From NCBI GenBank assembly GCA_021162845.1, contig JAGGXX010000042.1:1-36693 (forward strand): a DNA stretch of 36,693 nucleotides, given 5' to 3'. This document shows, piece by piece, positions 1-10,500 of the stretch; positions within the stretch are counted from its first letter, which is position 1, and every line of letters starts with the position of its first letter. The position numbers and the translations under genes were made by a program. The DNA is from Thermoprotei archaeon. GTDB lineage: Archaea > Thermoproteota > Thermoprotei > QMSL01 > B3-G16. The notes below the pieces were generated by a model that saw only the letters and a program-made list of their open reading frames with translations, had not been told where the DNA came from and made no database searches.

Positions 1-550
1 ATAAATTAATTATACATATCACATTGCTTTTACGTGCCCTTTAATTTAACTCATCCAGCAGTTTTCAGCAATGCCCCCAAGGTCGGATCTACCTGGTGCT
101 TCTAGGTATGCTAGCTTTTTCAAACACAATACCGATGATACTATCATCTCTCATATCTAAGCCACTAATGCTTGAGCCAGGTTATCTGTGAGTCTTTGCC
201 CTTCGATGCTCATGGGAGCATGAGACTAGCTTGAGGTAGGTAATCATCAACTAAAGATAAGAAATCTTTAGTGGCTCCCTTAACGATACTGTAGCCTCCG
301 CGTTATGCGGGTTAGCTGAGCTTAGGATCTCCGATCTGGCGAAGAGGACGTTTAATCTCATAAAATTCTAACTCAACTTAGGGTAATCATAAAATAGGAC
401 TATGGCCCTCATACATGCATCACTAAAGATCGCCCAAGCTTACCTCTAATCAAAGCGATATATTTCCCTAAAAATTGCAAGTAAATAAGGCTCAAACTTA
501 ATCGTTTTATAGCCTTTAAGCCTATAATGCTAAAGGGTCGGTGACTTAAA
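1..550. other. Non-coding stretch with several small hairpins
   Basis: I find no convincing gene in these 550 bases. Three small perfect stem-loops lie close together: arms 209-214/219-224 (loop GGAG), arms 250-258/264-272 (9 bp, loop AAGAA) and arms 298-301/307-310. The 9-mer ACTAAAGAT of the second stem recurs at 422-430. The last 60 bases look like the leader of the next gene: an AT-rich stretch at about 492-510 and a GGTGA ribosome-binding site at 540-544 ahead of the ATG at 551. Whether the hairpin cluster is an expressed RNA or the remains of an element cannot be told from sequence alone. Confidence 0.4.
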
Positions 551-2014
551 ATGAACGTAATCGTCCTCATGTTAGATAGCTTGAGGCCTGATCATCTCGG
601 CTGCTACGGCAACAAATGGATCAAGACCCCCAATATAGATAGATTCGCCGAGGAGTGCGCGGTATTCGATAGGGCATACGCCGAGGGATTGCCGACATTA
701 CCAGTTCGTACAGCGCTATTCACAGGGAAGTATACGCTGCCGTTTAGGGGATGGCAGAGGTGAGAGCCAGATGACGTACCGTTAGCTGAGGTACTGTGGG
801 ATAGGGGCTATGTTACGGCCCTTATAACAGATACGTACCATATGCATAAGCCCGGGATGGCATATGAAAGGGGCTTTGACTACGTTGAGTGGATAAGAGG
901 CCAGGAGAGCGACCCATACATAGTAGACCCTAACGTTAAGGTGGATCTGGAAAGATGGCATCACAAGAACTATTCCACGGAGCAGTACTTCGGAAAGTCA
1001 GCGGAAGAAAGGAAGAGGTTATTCATTCAGTATCTGAAGAACACGGCCCACTGGAAGGGAGAGGAGGATCATTTCGTAGTCCAAGTCATGAAAGCCGGTA
1101 TCAGATGGCTTAAGAAGCAAGTAGAGAAAGGGAGGAAGGACAGGTTATTCCTCTGGCTGGACTCCTTTGACCCGCATGAGCCATGGGATCCGCCTCAGGA
1201 ATACTATGAGCTCTACGCGCCACCAGGATATGAGGATAAGCCCATAACATGGGGTGGCGGTAAAGTTAAGGATTTCACTGACCTCGAGATCCAGCATATC
1301 AGGGCTCAGTATGCTGGTGAGGTGACGTTAGTTGATAGGTGGGTTGGTTGGTTCTTTGATAGGGTTAGGGAGTTGGGATTATGGGAGAACACACTCATAA
1401 TACTCCTAAGCGACCACGGAGAACCACTAGGAGAACACGGAATAATAAAGAAGGTCAGGCCATGGCCTTATGAGGAGCTCTCAAAAATCGTCCTAATGAT
1501 AAGACACCCAGAAGGAATCGGAAAGGGCAAGAGGATAAAGGCATTCGTAGAGACTGTTGACATACTGCCCACCATACTGGAGTCCTTAGGCCTCGAATGC
1601 GGAAGAGAGGTCAGTCCCTGGGGCCTGAAGATCGAGGGAATACATGGAAAATCCCTTCTACCCCTCATGAAAGGCGAGGTAGATGCCATAAAGGAGTTCG
1701 CGATAAGCGGACATTACAAGAGGTCATGGAGCATAAGGGATGGCGACTATACCCTCTACATCTGGCTAAAGCCTGGAGCTGAGTACCAATGGGGCCTCAA
1801 GCCCATAGGTATGAGGGAGGAGAAGGTAAAGCCCGAGTTATATAAGACCGAGAGGGACTACGTGCCTCCCCCTCCTAAGGATTACGATTGGAGAAGGGAT
1901 CTCCCGGAGAAAGAGAACCTGATGGACGCAGAGAAAGATATAGCTAGAGAACTTGAGCTAAAGCTCGGGAGGAAAATGCTCGAGCTGTTGGGTCATCCTA
2001 GCGCCAGCTCCTAA
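551..2014 (+). pseudogene. Sulfatase-fold (alkaline phosphatase superfamily) hydrolase interrupted by one in-frame TGA
   Basis: The frame opening at ATG 551 runs to TAA 2014 with a single interruption, TGA at 761-763 (codon 71). Read through, it gives about 487 residues, matching the 490-residue paralogue at 14748-16220. The first piece carries the N-terminal metal site (MLDSLRPDHLG, D9) and the nucleophile loop PTLPVRTALFTG. The second carries SFDPHEPWDPP and LLSDHGEPLGEHG, the other metal-site motifs. Neither piece alone would make a working enzyme. Translation may restart at ATG 842. The nucleophile position is Thr49 where true sulfatases have Cys or Ser, so even the intact protein may be a phosphoesterase rather than a sulfatase. 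The rest of the frame is well conserved relative to the paralogue, so the mutation is recent, a sequencing error, or the stop is read through. A GGTGA ribosome-binding site at 540-544 supports the start. Confidence 0.8.
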
Positions 2015-2248
2015 TCACTCGATAATCCGCCTCCGAGGACTTCCAGATAAGATCCGTGCTAAATTTAATGTTACCCTTCACAATTTCTTAAGGAGCCATA
2101 ATAACGAACCCATGGAACGCTTATCCGTATTTTCCCAGTTTTCAAATCCAGAGTTACGAACAAGAATTCCATTATTAATCATAGAGCCTTCTATTATTTC
2201 ATGTAAAGCAATAAGCAATAAGGAGGTATCATAAGGGAGTAGGGATCT

Positions 2249-3319
2249 GTGATGTGTTATGATCGCGGCCTATCCGCCGTGTACCTTGAGGAGAGCGATA
2301 AAATAGCACAAGTCGAGTTCATACAGCATACTGACTTCGTATTTAGGATCTCAGGTCTGGATCCATTTAGACGACGAGAAGAAGCCCTTAAGAGGACCTA
2401 TGATAAGCTCGATTTGGACATGATCTGGTTCACATACGATCCCCTTCATCCATGGAATTTCACTAAGAGGAAAGGCGAGAGGTTTGCCACTAGAGCCGAT
2501 TCATGGTCAAAGGCTTTTCCTACGACATGGAGGGAGACGTTCAGCATAAACTCGGTTGAGGAAGTCCTCGAGTTCGACCCCTTTGAGGTATGGGATGTCC
2601 CCAGCTTAAACGAGCTAGCAGAACACTTTGAGAGGATCCATAGCAGGACCCAAAGTTTTTATAAGAACCAGTTAGTGCCTGGAGGTACTTATCTCACGTG
2701 CTTCATGTGGTTAGTGATGACCTTCGGCCTTAAGTGGACCATCAAGGCCGCTTACTATGACCCCAGGCGCTTCAAGCGCCTCCTAGATAGGTTCGGTCAA
2801 CTATCCTTACTCCAGGTTAAGGCATGGTCCCGAACGAGCATTAAAGCCTTCATAAGCCATGATGATATATGCTCCACACAAGGCCCATTCTTTTCCCCTA
2901 AGTGGATGCAGAAGTACCTCTTCCCGTGGTATGAGAAGCTCTGGCATGAACTGAGGTCGAAGGGCATAGTCGTCCTCTTCTGCTCGGACGGCAATATCAC
3001 GCCTATAGTGGACGATATAGCCAAGGCTGGCGCGGATGGCTTCATAATAGAGGAATGTTGTGATTTAGATTACATAGCCAGGAAATATGGCAATGACAAG
3101 GTGATAATCGGAGGAGTAGACATAGGCGTATTAACTTATGGCAACACCGAGGACGTGGTGAATGAGGTTAAGAGATGCATAAGGATAGCCGGCCCTTACC
3201 CGGGTTACTTCATAAACGTCTCGGGCTCCATACCCGATAACGTCCCACTTCATAACTTAGAGATATACTTCAGGGCTTGTAAGAAATATGGGCAAAGGAT
3301 AAGGGGAGTTCTAATGTAA
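2249..3319 (+). CDS. Uroporphyrinogen decarboxylase superfamily (URO-D/MtaA-like) protein
   Basis: This 356-residue protein has the length and layout of the URO-D-like TIM barrels, which include heme-pathway decarboxylases and corrinoid or thiol methyltransferases. Family-like features are the segment HDDICSTQGPFFSP near residue 210, GIVVLFCSDGNITPIVDDI near 245, and KVIIGGVDIGVL near 290. It is probably not the heme enzyme: no other tetrapyrrole genes are nearby and the N-terminal substrate-binding Arg motif of HemE is not evident. Many divergent members sit beside sugar and sulfatase genes with unknown substrates. The frame is closed by TAG at 2240-2242, so translation starts at GTG 2249 or ATG 2252. 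An AGGAGGT lies at 2220-2226, rather far upstream. No methyltransferase partner or corrinoid protein is visible, so the reaction is unknown. Confidence 0.75.
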   Translation: MMCYDRGLSAVYLEESDKIAQVEFIQHTDFVFRISGLDPFRRREEALKRTYDKLDLDMIWFTYDPLHPWNFTKRKGERFATRADSWSKAFPTTWRETFSINSVEEVLEFDPFEVWDVPSLNELAEHFERIHSRTQSFYKNQLVPGGTYLTCFMWLVMTFGLKWTIKAAYYDPRRFKRLLDRFGQLSLLQVKAWSRTSIKAFISHDDICSTQGPFFSPKWMQKYLFPWYEKLWHELRSKGIVVLFCSDGNITPIVDDIAKAGADGFIIEECCDLDYIARKYGNDKVIIGGVDIGVLTYGNTEDVVNEVKRCIRIAGPYPGYFINVSGSIPDNVPLHNLEIYFRACKKYGQRIRGVLM

Positions 3320-3326
3320 TCGAGAT

Positions 3327-3350
3327 CTAAAAAACTGAAAAGGCTTTTAG
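3327..3350. terminator. Bidirectional hairpin with A/T-run between convergent genes
   Basis: The 37-bp gap between two convergent genes contains perfect arms CTAAAA (3327-3332) and TTTTAG (3345-3350). An A-run on the plus strand reads as a T-run on the minus strand. Archaeal termination depends mainly on T-runs, so this would suit the minus-strand gene ending at 3357 and possibly both genes. Confidence 0.4.
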
Positions 3351-3356
3351 TAGTTC

Positions 3357-5420
3357 CTATCCTAGGAGAGCTAGGTACTTCGGTAGTGACACTGAGAAGA
3401 AGTCTATTAGAATAGCGAAGAGGTATGTAGCTCCTAAGCCTGCACATATTCCTGCAGCTAAGGGCATAGCTATTCTTTCCCAACGGTGTACTCCTATTGC
3501 CTTGATAGTTAGCGTCTTCACTACTAAAGCGAATAATGCATCGAACCAGAATAAGTTTGCAGTATATAATGCTATATATAATGCTGTCGTATTTAGTGGA
3601 AGGCCTGGTATGTAAACCTTAGCGAAGAAGGTCCCTAATCCTATTAAGAGACCCACTATAAGCCACATCCATGCACTACTTATTGTACCACCCCTCCATA
3701 GAGCTCCTGAGGACATAGTATTTGAGGCAGTAGCCTGCCATACGCCTCCCCATAAGCCTACGTAGGTCTTGGTTAGCCCGCCAGTCTGCGTGACTATTTT
3801 TAGCGTTGTAATAAGGCCAGCTGGTATTAATATACATGCTATTATAATCATTCCTATGTACAAGTCGCGCATGTTGGATTTATTCTCATAAGCTACCTTA
3901 TAGAAGGAAACTACTTGGCTAGTATTAAGTGGCCAGTAGTAACTCATCCATGCTCCCATTAGTGGATCGAAAGTTCTAACGGCGATTGCCCACGAGGTAT
4001 TCGGATTAGGGAACTCATATGGCCATTGACCAGTAGCTAAACCAGCACTGTACAAGTATATCCATCCTCGATTAACATCCCAGTTTGTCTCGCCTGCCTC
4101 ACAAACTTCAGCCCATCCCCTAGCGGCTGAGGGCCAGAATAAGAAGTACGCTAGGAAGAGGAATACTATGGTTACTATAATGGGGATGCCTGCTGCTACA
4201 GTTAATATTATGAAGAGGACTGTAAGGGCTACGCCTACCCAAGCGACTTTTCCAACGGGAAGGCCGTGTTCCTCATATTCGCCTTTGCCTAGCATTGCCT
4301 GCCATATCTTGCCGAGCCTATCCCTCTGAGTCCAAAGGGTCAATACCCCTATCGCTAATGCAATACCCGTGGTACCTATTATTGTATATGGGAATGGTTC
4401 CCATGTGCCTGGTTGTCCTCCATATAGATAGAACTCCATGCCACGTTCATATGGAATTATCCCTAATCTCACCGCTGTATAAAGCCATATCCAATTAAAG
4501 ACGACCTGACATATTATAAATGTCCATAGCACATCGTTCGATACGCATAGCCATAGGGCTAAGTACTCTAAGTGGATCCTGAAGGTAGCATTAGCACCAG
4601 GGAATGCCGTAGCTAGCCAATAAAGGTTTACATCCATATAGCTCCATTGTACTGAACCGGCCCAAGCTAACGGCGGTATAAGCTGGCTTATGATAGGCAA
4701 TATCGAACCTAGGAACCCTATTGCAACGCCTATCCAATAAGCCTTAACTCTTATGTCCCTAGTATCGAATAACAGTGACTTGTTATCCTCTCTGATCTCA
4801 CCCGCTAATTGGGTAGTGACCGTAAGGGGTATGGCCCATGGATAGGGTAATCTCTCGACCTCAATCCATCTGCTTCCTACTATAACGAAGGAGTACGTTA
4901 TCCCCATAATGACCCATACTAACCACACTAAGCTTCGCCAGGCTATACAAGGTGCTACAGCACCCCAATCAAGTACTCCACCATTGACTATGGTATCTAC
5001 GATGGCTTCTCTGTTCTGTACGGGGAACATAAAGGACGGCAGAAAGCTCCAGTAGTCCTTACTCCAGTCTTGAGCTAATAGTCTAGCTTCAACGAAGACT
5101 CCATCTCTCTCAAGGATTAGGGAGATGAGGCCAGCGTAGGAAGCACTCCCTTTAGCTATGTAATAGTGTCCGCCTATTATGGCAAAGGCGAATAGCATTA
5201 ACACGAGCTCTGGCATAGTTAACCTTAATCTAGGTGAGAGGCGACCTAGTAGCTCATTCAGTACGAATATGTAAAGCCATGGAATTACGAAGTAGCTTAT
5301 GCTCCACGGCTTATTGGTGTAGCCCAGCTGTACGGTGCTTGCCACTAAGAATATGAGTGAGAATATTATTGTTAGTGCTAAAGATCTAATCGTTATCACA
5401 CGTCTTAGTTCCTCCCCCAT
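3357..5420 (-). CDS. OPT/DUF6785-like polytopic membrane protein
   Basis: This 687-residue protein has a long string of hydrophobic segments (about 12-16 by eye). The first is near residues 13-35 and the last near 650-680. The segment GSRWIEVERLPYPWAIPLTV near residues 183-202 matches a pattern I associate with the DUF6785/DUF6784 family (W-I-E-x-E-R-L-x-Y-P), which is distantly related to oligopeptide transporters. A transport role across the cytoplasmic membrane is an inference from this relationship, and the substrate is unknown. The gene is divergent from a second member of the same broad family at 5580, and on the plus strand the second member is followed by a secreted M28-like/FtsX protein. 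The start is ATG 5420, preceded on the minus strand by GGGGAGGATGA, a good ribosome-binding site. Confidence 0.75.
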   Translation of the reverse strand: MGEELRRVITIRSLALTIIFSLIFLVASTVQLGYTNKPWSISYFVIPWLYIFVLNELLGRLSPRLRLTMPELVLMLFAFAIIGGHYYIAKGSASYAGLISLILERDGVFVEARLLAQDWSKDYWSFLPSFMFPVQNREAIVDTIVNGGVLDWGAVAPCIAWRSLVWLVWVIMGITYSFVIVGSRWIEVERLPYPWAIPLTVTTQLAGEIREDNKSLLFDTRDIRVKAYWIGVAIGFLGSILPIISQLIPPLAWAGSVQWSYMDVNLYWLATAFPGANATFRIHLEYLALWLCVSNDVLWTFIICQVVFNWIWLYTAVRLGIIPYERGMEFYLYGGQPGTWEPFPYTIIGTTGIALAIGVLTLWTQRDRLGKIWQAMLGKGEYEEHGLPVGKVAWVGVALTVLFIILTVAAGIPIIVTIVFLFLAYFLFWPSAARGWAEVCEAGETNWDVNRGWIYLYSAGLATGQWPYEFPNPNTSWAIAVRTFDPLMGAWMSYYWPLNTSQVVSFYKVAYENKSNMRDLYIGMIIIACILIPAGLITTLKIVTQTGGLTKTYVGLWGGVWQATASNTMSSGALWRGGTISSAWMWLIVGLLIGLGTFFAKVYIPGLPLNTTALYIALYTANLFWFDALFALVVKTLTIKAIGVHRWERIAMPLAAGICAGLGATYLFAILIDFFSVSLPKYLALLG

Positions 5421-5579
5421 AAGCTCATCCTCCCCTTTCTACATAGGACAACTTCAATAATAGATATAACTAATCATACATGTTTTAAGCTTTCATTAAC
5501 TAGCTCGTAGAAAAGCTTTATTTTGCTTACCTTTGGATTATAGGATTATTAGAAAACACGAAGCATAGAGGGGCGTGTA
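5421..5579. promoter_or_regulatory. Divergent promoter region between two membrane-protein genes
   Basis: On the plus strand, GAAAA (5510-5514) followed by GCTTTATTTT (5515-5524) looks like a BRE plus TATA box, placing a start of transcription near 5545-5550, about 30 bases before ATG 5580. On the minus strand a related string, GAAAGCTTAAAACA (about 5483-5496), could serve the gene starting at 5420. The two elements share GAAA(A)GCTT, which could mean a common regulator or just similar promoters. Confidence 0.45.
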
Positions 5580-7490
5580 ATGCAAGAGAACCCTGGTGAA
5601 ATAGAGTTCAAGAGAGGTTTTACATGGCGAATAGTTCTTGCTCTCTTAATAGCCGCACTCGTATTCATGCCGGCATCCATATACCTCAACCTAGTTGCTG
5701 GGACAACGGTAGCTGGAGCTGCAATATATGTAATAGTTTTAATATTTGATGAATTTTCAAAGCGTTTTGGCGTTAGATTAACTCCTCAAGAGTTATTCTT
5801 AATATTTGCAGTTGTAGGAGGTTTAGCTGCCACTATCCCGCCTTATTATTGGTGGGTATATCGGGCATTTTTCGCTACTTCGCCTTTTACCTCATCAATA
5901 ATTGTTAAAGGAGCGCCATTAAGTAATTTAATTCCTAGCTGGTTATCACCCCCTCCTTCATCACCTGTTCATGAGTTAAGAACGTTATTTCATGCGGATT
6001 GGATCCCCGCATTAACAATAACTTTGGCTAGCAGTATAATATACATGGTATGTGATCTTTCGCTAGCGCTAATGTTCTCGAAACTATTTATAGAAATTGA
6101 AGAGTTACCATTTCCATTTGCTCAAATAAATGCGTCGCTAATTAACGTATTAACGAAAGAACCACCTGAACAGATGAGATCGTTTATGTATGCACTTTAT
6201 TTTGGTATGATATTTGCAGGTTTTACCTACTTACCATATATAGCGGGCTTACAACTCGTTCCACTACCTTGGGCTGATTTTACTTCCTTCACTCAGACAT
6301 ACTTACCAGGCGCAATATTAGGTATATCTACAGATCCCGGTACATATGTCAGCGGATTCGTATTACCGCCCTATGTTACCGCATGTATGCTGATAGGCTC
6401 CATTATAACATGGACCGCAGGGAATACTCTCCTTTTAACTTCATTAAAACTATTTCCGGAATGGGTAGCAGAATATCACTATGGCATGGGAATTAATTTA
6501 ATCTATCAGCGTTCATACTTAAGAGTTTGGCTTCCCTTTCAATTTGGCTTAGTAGTAGGCTACTCCATTATAATAATTTTCATGATGAGACATGGCCTTT
6601 CTTCATTTATTAAAATATTTTTTACGAGGCGAACTTCTGAAGTTAAGAAGGCTGGCTTTCAATATCCTTCATTTAAGGTATTAATGGGCATCTACTTATT
6701 AGGTACATTAATTTCTGTCGGAATTTTTCATTATCTAATTCCAGAATATCCTCTTCACATACCATTAATAATATCTATAGGATTTAGCTTCTTCGCTTCG
6801 CTTATAGCATCGCAATCAGTAGGAATAACAGGACAATATCCAGTTATTCCTTGGCCATGGAAGCCTGTTACTTATCTTTTCACAGATTATACTGGAGTTG
6901 CTGGATTCTGGTTTGCTCCTTATATTTCAATAGGAAGTGTTGCAGGTATAGTGGCTTCAACTAAAACTGCTTACTTAACAGAAACTCATCCTCTTGACTT
7001 ATATAAAACTATGATTTTAAGCTCAGTACTTGCTCTTTCATTCGGTTTCGTATTTATGGATTTCTTCTGGAGAATGGCTCCTATTCCATCTAGTGTCTAT
7101 CCTTATACTATGGTTTATTGGCCAACTTACATAATGGAGGACTTGATGTATATAACACGGAAATTAAACTTCAGGGTCTCTACCGTAAGTGGAGGTGCTA
7201 TATTCGCTATTATACTAGGGATACTTGAAATGGCATTGGGTAAAATAGGCATTCCATTCTCGGCCATTGCCCTAATTACTGGGACTTATGTGCTAACCCC
7301 TGTAACATGCGCTCAATTCTTAGGTTCGCTTATAAGCTGGTACATAATTCCTAGGTTTACCGGTAAGGAGCGATGGGAAAGAAGGCGGAATACATTTGTA
7401 GCAGGCTTCTTTACAGGAACTAGCCTAATCGTAGCCATAGGCTTCGCCTTTGCTCTCCTTTCAAGGGCTACTTGGATATGGCCCTGGTGA
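5580..7490 (+). CDS. Second OPT/DUF6785-like polytopic membrane protein
   Basis: This 636-residue protein is strongly hydrophobic, with roughly a dozen or more membrane spans beginning near residues 15-30. The segment FIEIEELPFPFAQINASLI (near residues 175-195) corresponds to the WIEVERLPYP segment of the divergent neighbour, so both probably belong to the same OPT-related superfamily although they are only weakly alike. It is likely a transporter or a transporter subunit, substrate unknown. Its codons are clearly more AT-rich than those of the glycosidase genes further right, and that composition continues into the next gene, suggesting the pair arrived together. The start is ATG 5580, with GAGGGG about 10 bases upstream. 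A hairpin at 7502-7526 separates it from the gene at 7570. Confidence 0.75.
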   Translation: MQENPGEIEFKRGFTWRIVLALLIAALVFMPASIYLNLVAGTTVAGAAIYVIVLIFDEFSKRFGVRLTPQELFLIFAVVGGLAATIPPYYWWVYRAFFATSPFTSSIIVKGAPLSNLIPSWLSPPPSSPVHELRTLFHADWIPALTITLASSIIYMVCDLSLALMFSKLFIEIEELPFPFAQINASLINVLTKEPPEQMRSFMYALYFGMIFAGFTYLPYIAGLQLVPLPWADFTSFTQTYLPGAILGISTDPGTYVSGFVLPPYVTACMLIGSIITWTAGNTLLLTSLKLFPEWVAEYHYGMGINLIYQRSYLRVWLPFQFGLVVGYSIIIIFMMRHGLSSFIKIFFTRRTSEVKKAGFQYPSFKVLMGIYLLGTLISVGIFHYLIPEYPLHIPLIISIGFSFFASLIASQSVGITGQYPVIPWPWKPVTYLFTDYTGVAGFWFAPYISIGSVAGIVASTKTAYLTETHPLDLYKTMILSSVLALSFGFVFMDFFWRMAPIPSSVYPYTMVYWPTYIMEDLMYITRKLNFRVSTVSGGAIFAIILGILEMALGKIGIPFSAIALITGTYVLTPVTCAQFLGSLISWYIIPRFTGKERWERRRNTFVAGFFTGTSLIVAIGFAFALLSRATWIWPW

Positions 7491-7501
7491 TAAGGATGTA
7501 T

Positions 7502-7526
7502 GAACCCTCACATTTATGTAGGGTTC
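7502..7526 (+). other. Stem-loop in the gap between the transporter-like gene and the 1500-residue gene
   Basis: Perfect 7-bp arms GAACCCT (7502-7508) and AGGGTTC (7520-7526) surround an 11-base loop, followed by CTCTTATATCTC. The element lies 11 bases after the preceding stop codon and about 45 bases before the next start. It could act as a partial terminator or a processing site in a shared transcript. No long T-run follows, so full termination is not assured. Confidence 0.35.
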
Positions 7527-7569
7527 TCTTATATCTCATAAATGATGTTAACAGGAGGTTGATACAACC

Positions 7570-10500
7570 TTGCTAACAAGTAGTTACATTATCATAAGAT
7601 ATGATAATATTAAAATATGCTTACTGTTAATCTGTTTATTGACTCTTATCACATTTGTTATTCCCATATCTCCCGTAATTTCTTCAAAATCTATGAAGTC
7701 GACTTCAGCTAAAGATATTTTAAGTACTTTAGAAGAAGAGCTGAATATTACAAATATAAAAGATCACGTATATTTCTTAAGCAATCTTGGCTCTAGAGTA
7801 ACAGGTTATAAAGGCTTTTTCTCAGCAGTGAATTATGTCATTTCTGTATTAGAGAAATATGGTATATCATATCGTATACACACGTATGAAGTCGTGATGC
7901 CTATTGACCATGGAACGTTTATTGAAGTTAATAATAAACAGTTTGAGGCATATGCGTTATGGCCTAACTATGTTAATCCCTGCCCTACGCCGCCTGAAGG
8001 TATAAGCGGGAGGCTTATTTATGTTGGAAGAGGAGATTTAGAAGACTTCGATGGAAAAGAAGTAGAGGGTTCTATTATTCTCATGGACTTTAACTCAGGT
8101 GATAATTGGCTAAATGCAGCCCGCTTAGGAGCTAAAGCCGTTATATTCATTGAGCCGAGTAAAACCAACTTTTTTGAGGCTAGGAAGAAATTCCTTAACA
8201 CTCCAATTTACTTCCCGAGAATTTATGTTAAACAAGATGTAGGATTCAAGCTTAAACAGCTAGCCGTAAATGGAACTATAATCACTATAAAATCTCATGT
8301 ACGCTTTGAGAAAGTTGAAGCTCAAAATGTGATAGGCTTTATAAAGGGTACTGAGGGCGGTCTTGGTTCAATATTAATTGCTGCACGACTTGATAGCTTC
8401 TCTGTAGTGCCACGTATCTCACCCTCTGCTCATGAAGCAATTACTTCATCACTTCTATTAGAATTAGCTCGTTTGCTCTCTAAATCGCCGCCTAAGCGAG
8501 ATGTTTATCTACTGTTTTTATCAGGTCACTGGCAGGCCATGGCTGGAGTAAGAGAATTTGTAGAAGATTTCTTCTTTAATAAAACAACCTTTAATGAATT
8601 AAAGCCATCTTTATTCATAAATTTAGCGGACTTCTCTCCAGAAGCACCAGCCATATCATTACAAATTACAAGTGACTATGCGGCTATCGTACCTAGACAA
8701 ATCCTAATAGCCCCCCTTCAGACGATTATACACCAGATATTAAGCGAAGAAGCCTTAAATGATTATTTGATAAGAAGTGTAGGCCGTTCGACTAACGAGT
8801 ATGTTTACGAGCATTTACTAACCTCACTTTGGGGTTCTGAACAACAGCCTTTCTTATTAGAATCAGAAATTATGGTAGCTCTAGGTTGTCCCGCCTTCTC
8901 TATAATGTCTGCTTTATCCTATAAGTCTTGGTGGTGGACCCCAACTGATGATATTAGCTCCATCGATTTTAAGAAGTTAAAGCCTCAGTTAATGATAGCT
9001 TCATACATAGTACTTTCCTTCACGAATGGGGATTATCCTCTAGATATATGTCAACCTCATCGTTTTACCATTCACGGTCCAGACGAATATTCAGGATTCA
9101 TCACCTTGAAGGGCCAAGTTCTATGCTTCGATGTAAATAGTAGCTGGTATGTCAGCGTACCTAATGCTATAGTATCTGTTTATGTGGCTTCAAATACATT
9201 TCCCTTCTCGAGAATTCTAGCATTATCTGATCATAATGGCAAATTTACAATTCATGGCATCATGCCTACACCTGCCCTTGCTGCTGAGACAGGTCGCGTA
9301 TACAAAATAGAGGCGTGGGTAGTAAACGAGACTACAGGAGTCGTGGAGTATGCCCCCGATCTAGGAATTTACGGCGAAAGCGTAGTACCCTCTACCTTCT
9401 CTACAATAGAGCATCCAAAGATAGTATCCGTAGTAGTGATGAAATGCGTGCCGATAACGGTATTTGACATGCTGGATACCTCTAGGTTGAGACTACCCGT
9501 AATGCCTGATCCCGCCATTCCCTATCGTTACTGGCTTAATGAGCTTCCGCAGCTATTGCCTTATGACTTTAACAGTAAAAGCCAGTTACTAATTTATGGA
9601 TCGTATTTTACTGGCTACGAGCCAGTTGCTATGGTTTTCGTGCCTAAAAATTCACGAATAACAATATCGCTAGTGCCCCCTCCTCAAGCAAGAACTAGGT
9701 GGCCTTTTATACTATTCATTAATGCTACGCGTGAGAATCCTGAAGGAGATGGTATATTGGCTAATAAGCCTATTACCATATATTTATCACCATATAAAGC
9801 GGCATGGGATCTTTATTATCTATCTGAGTCTCGCTATGAAAGTTTAGCCAAATTCGCTGTTAGATCTATAACAGCTGAAAAATGGCTAGTTATGGTTAAG
9901 AGAAGGTTAGACAATGCGTTAAACGCGTATAAGTTAAGAAGATATAGTGTGTGTTATAGTGAATCCTTAGCTGCTTTGGCACTTGTGCAACGACTTTATA
10001 GTATAGAGGTCATGCCGTTAATAGAGGATTCAGCTAATTCTGCTCTCTTTCTATTTGCTCTCTTCATCGTGGCGAGTCTCATACTAGAAAGGCTATTCTT
10101 CCATGTTGAAATAGGTAAGTTCAGGTTAATTACAACAGGTCTCATAACGGCTTTCATGATATTCATCTTTTACTTATTACACCCAGCGCTTCATGTAATG
10201 CAAAATTCACTAATGGGCCTTATAGGAGTCATTATGGTGCTTCTTCTCATAGTTACGTTCTCTATTCTCGGTTCACGGACGGAGCAGTTAATTAGGCGAA
10301 TCGCTCTTGAAACCCTAGGTCGTCATGAAGTTCGTTCAATGCAACTAGAACTCGTAACATCGGTTTCTCCCTCCTTAGCTGTGGAGAATATGCGAAGACG
10401 CAGGCTAAGAACAACGCTCGTTTTTCTGACGGTATTAGTTACAATGACTGGTCTGGTGTCTCTCACGTCAACTTCTATGTATACCATAAGCAGACTAAAT

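Noticed and set aside
761-763. TGA as a selenocysteine codon
   Set aside because: Archaeal selenocysteine use is confined to a few lineages, homologues do not place Cys here, the active-site nucleophile is elsewhere (Thr49), and I see no selenocysteine insertion structure in the 3' region. A nonsense change or sequencing error is simpler.
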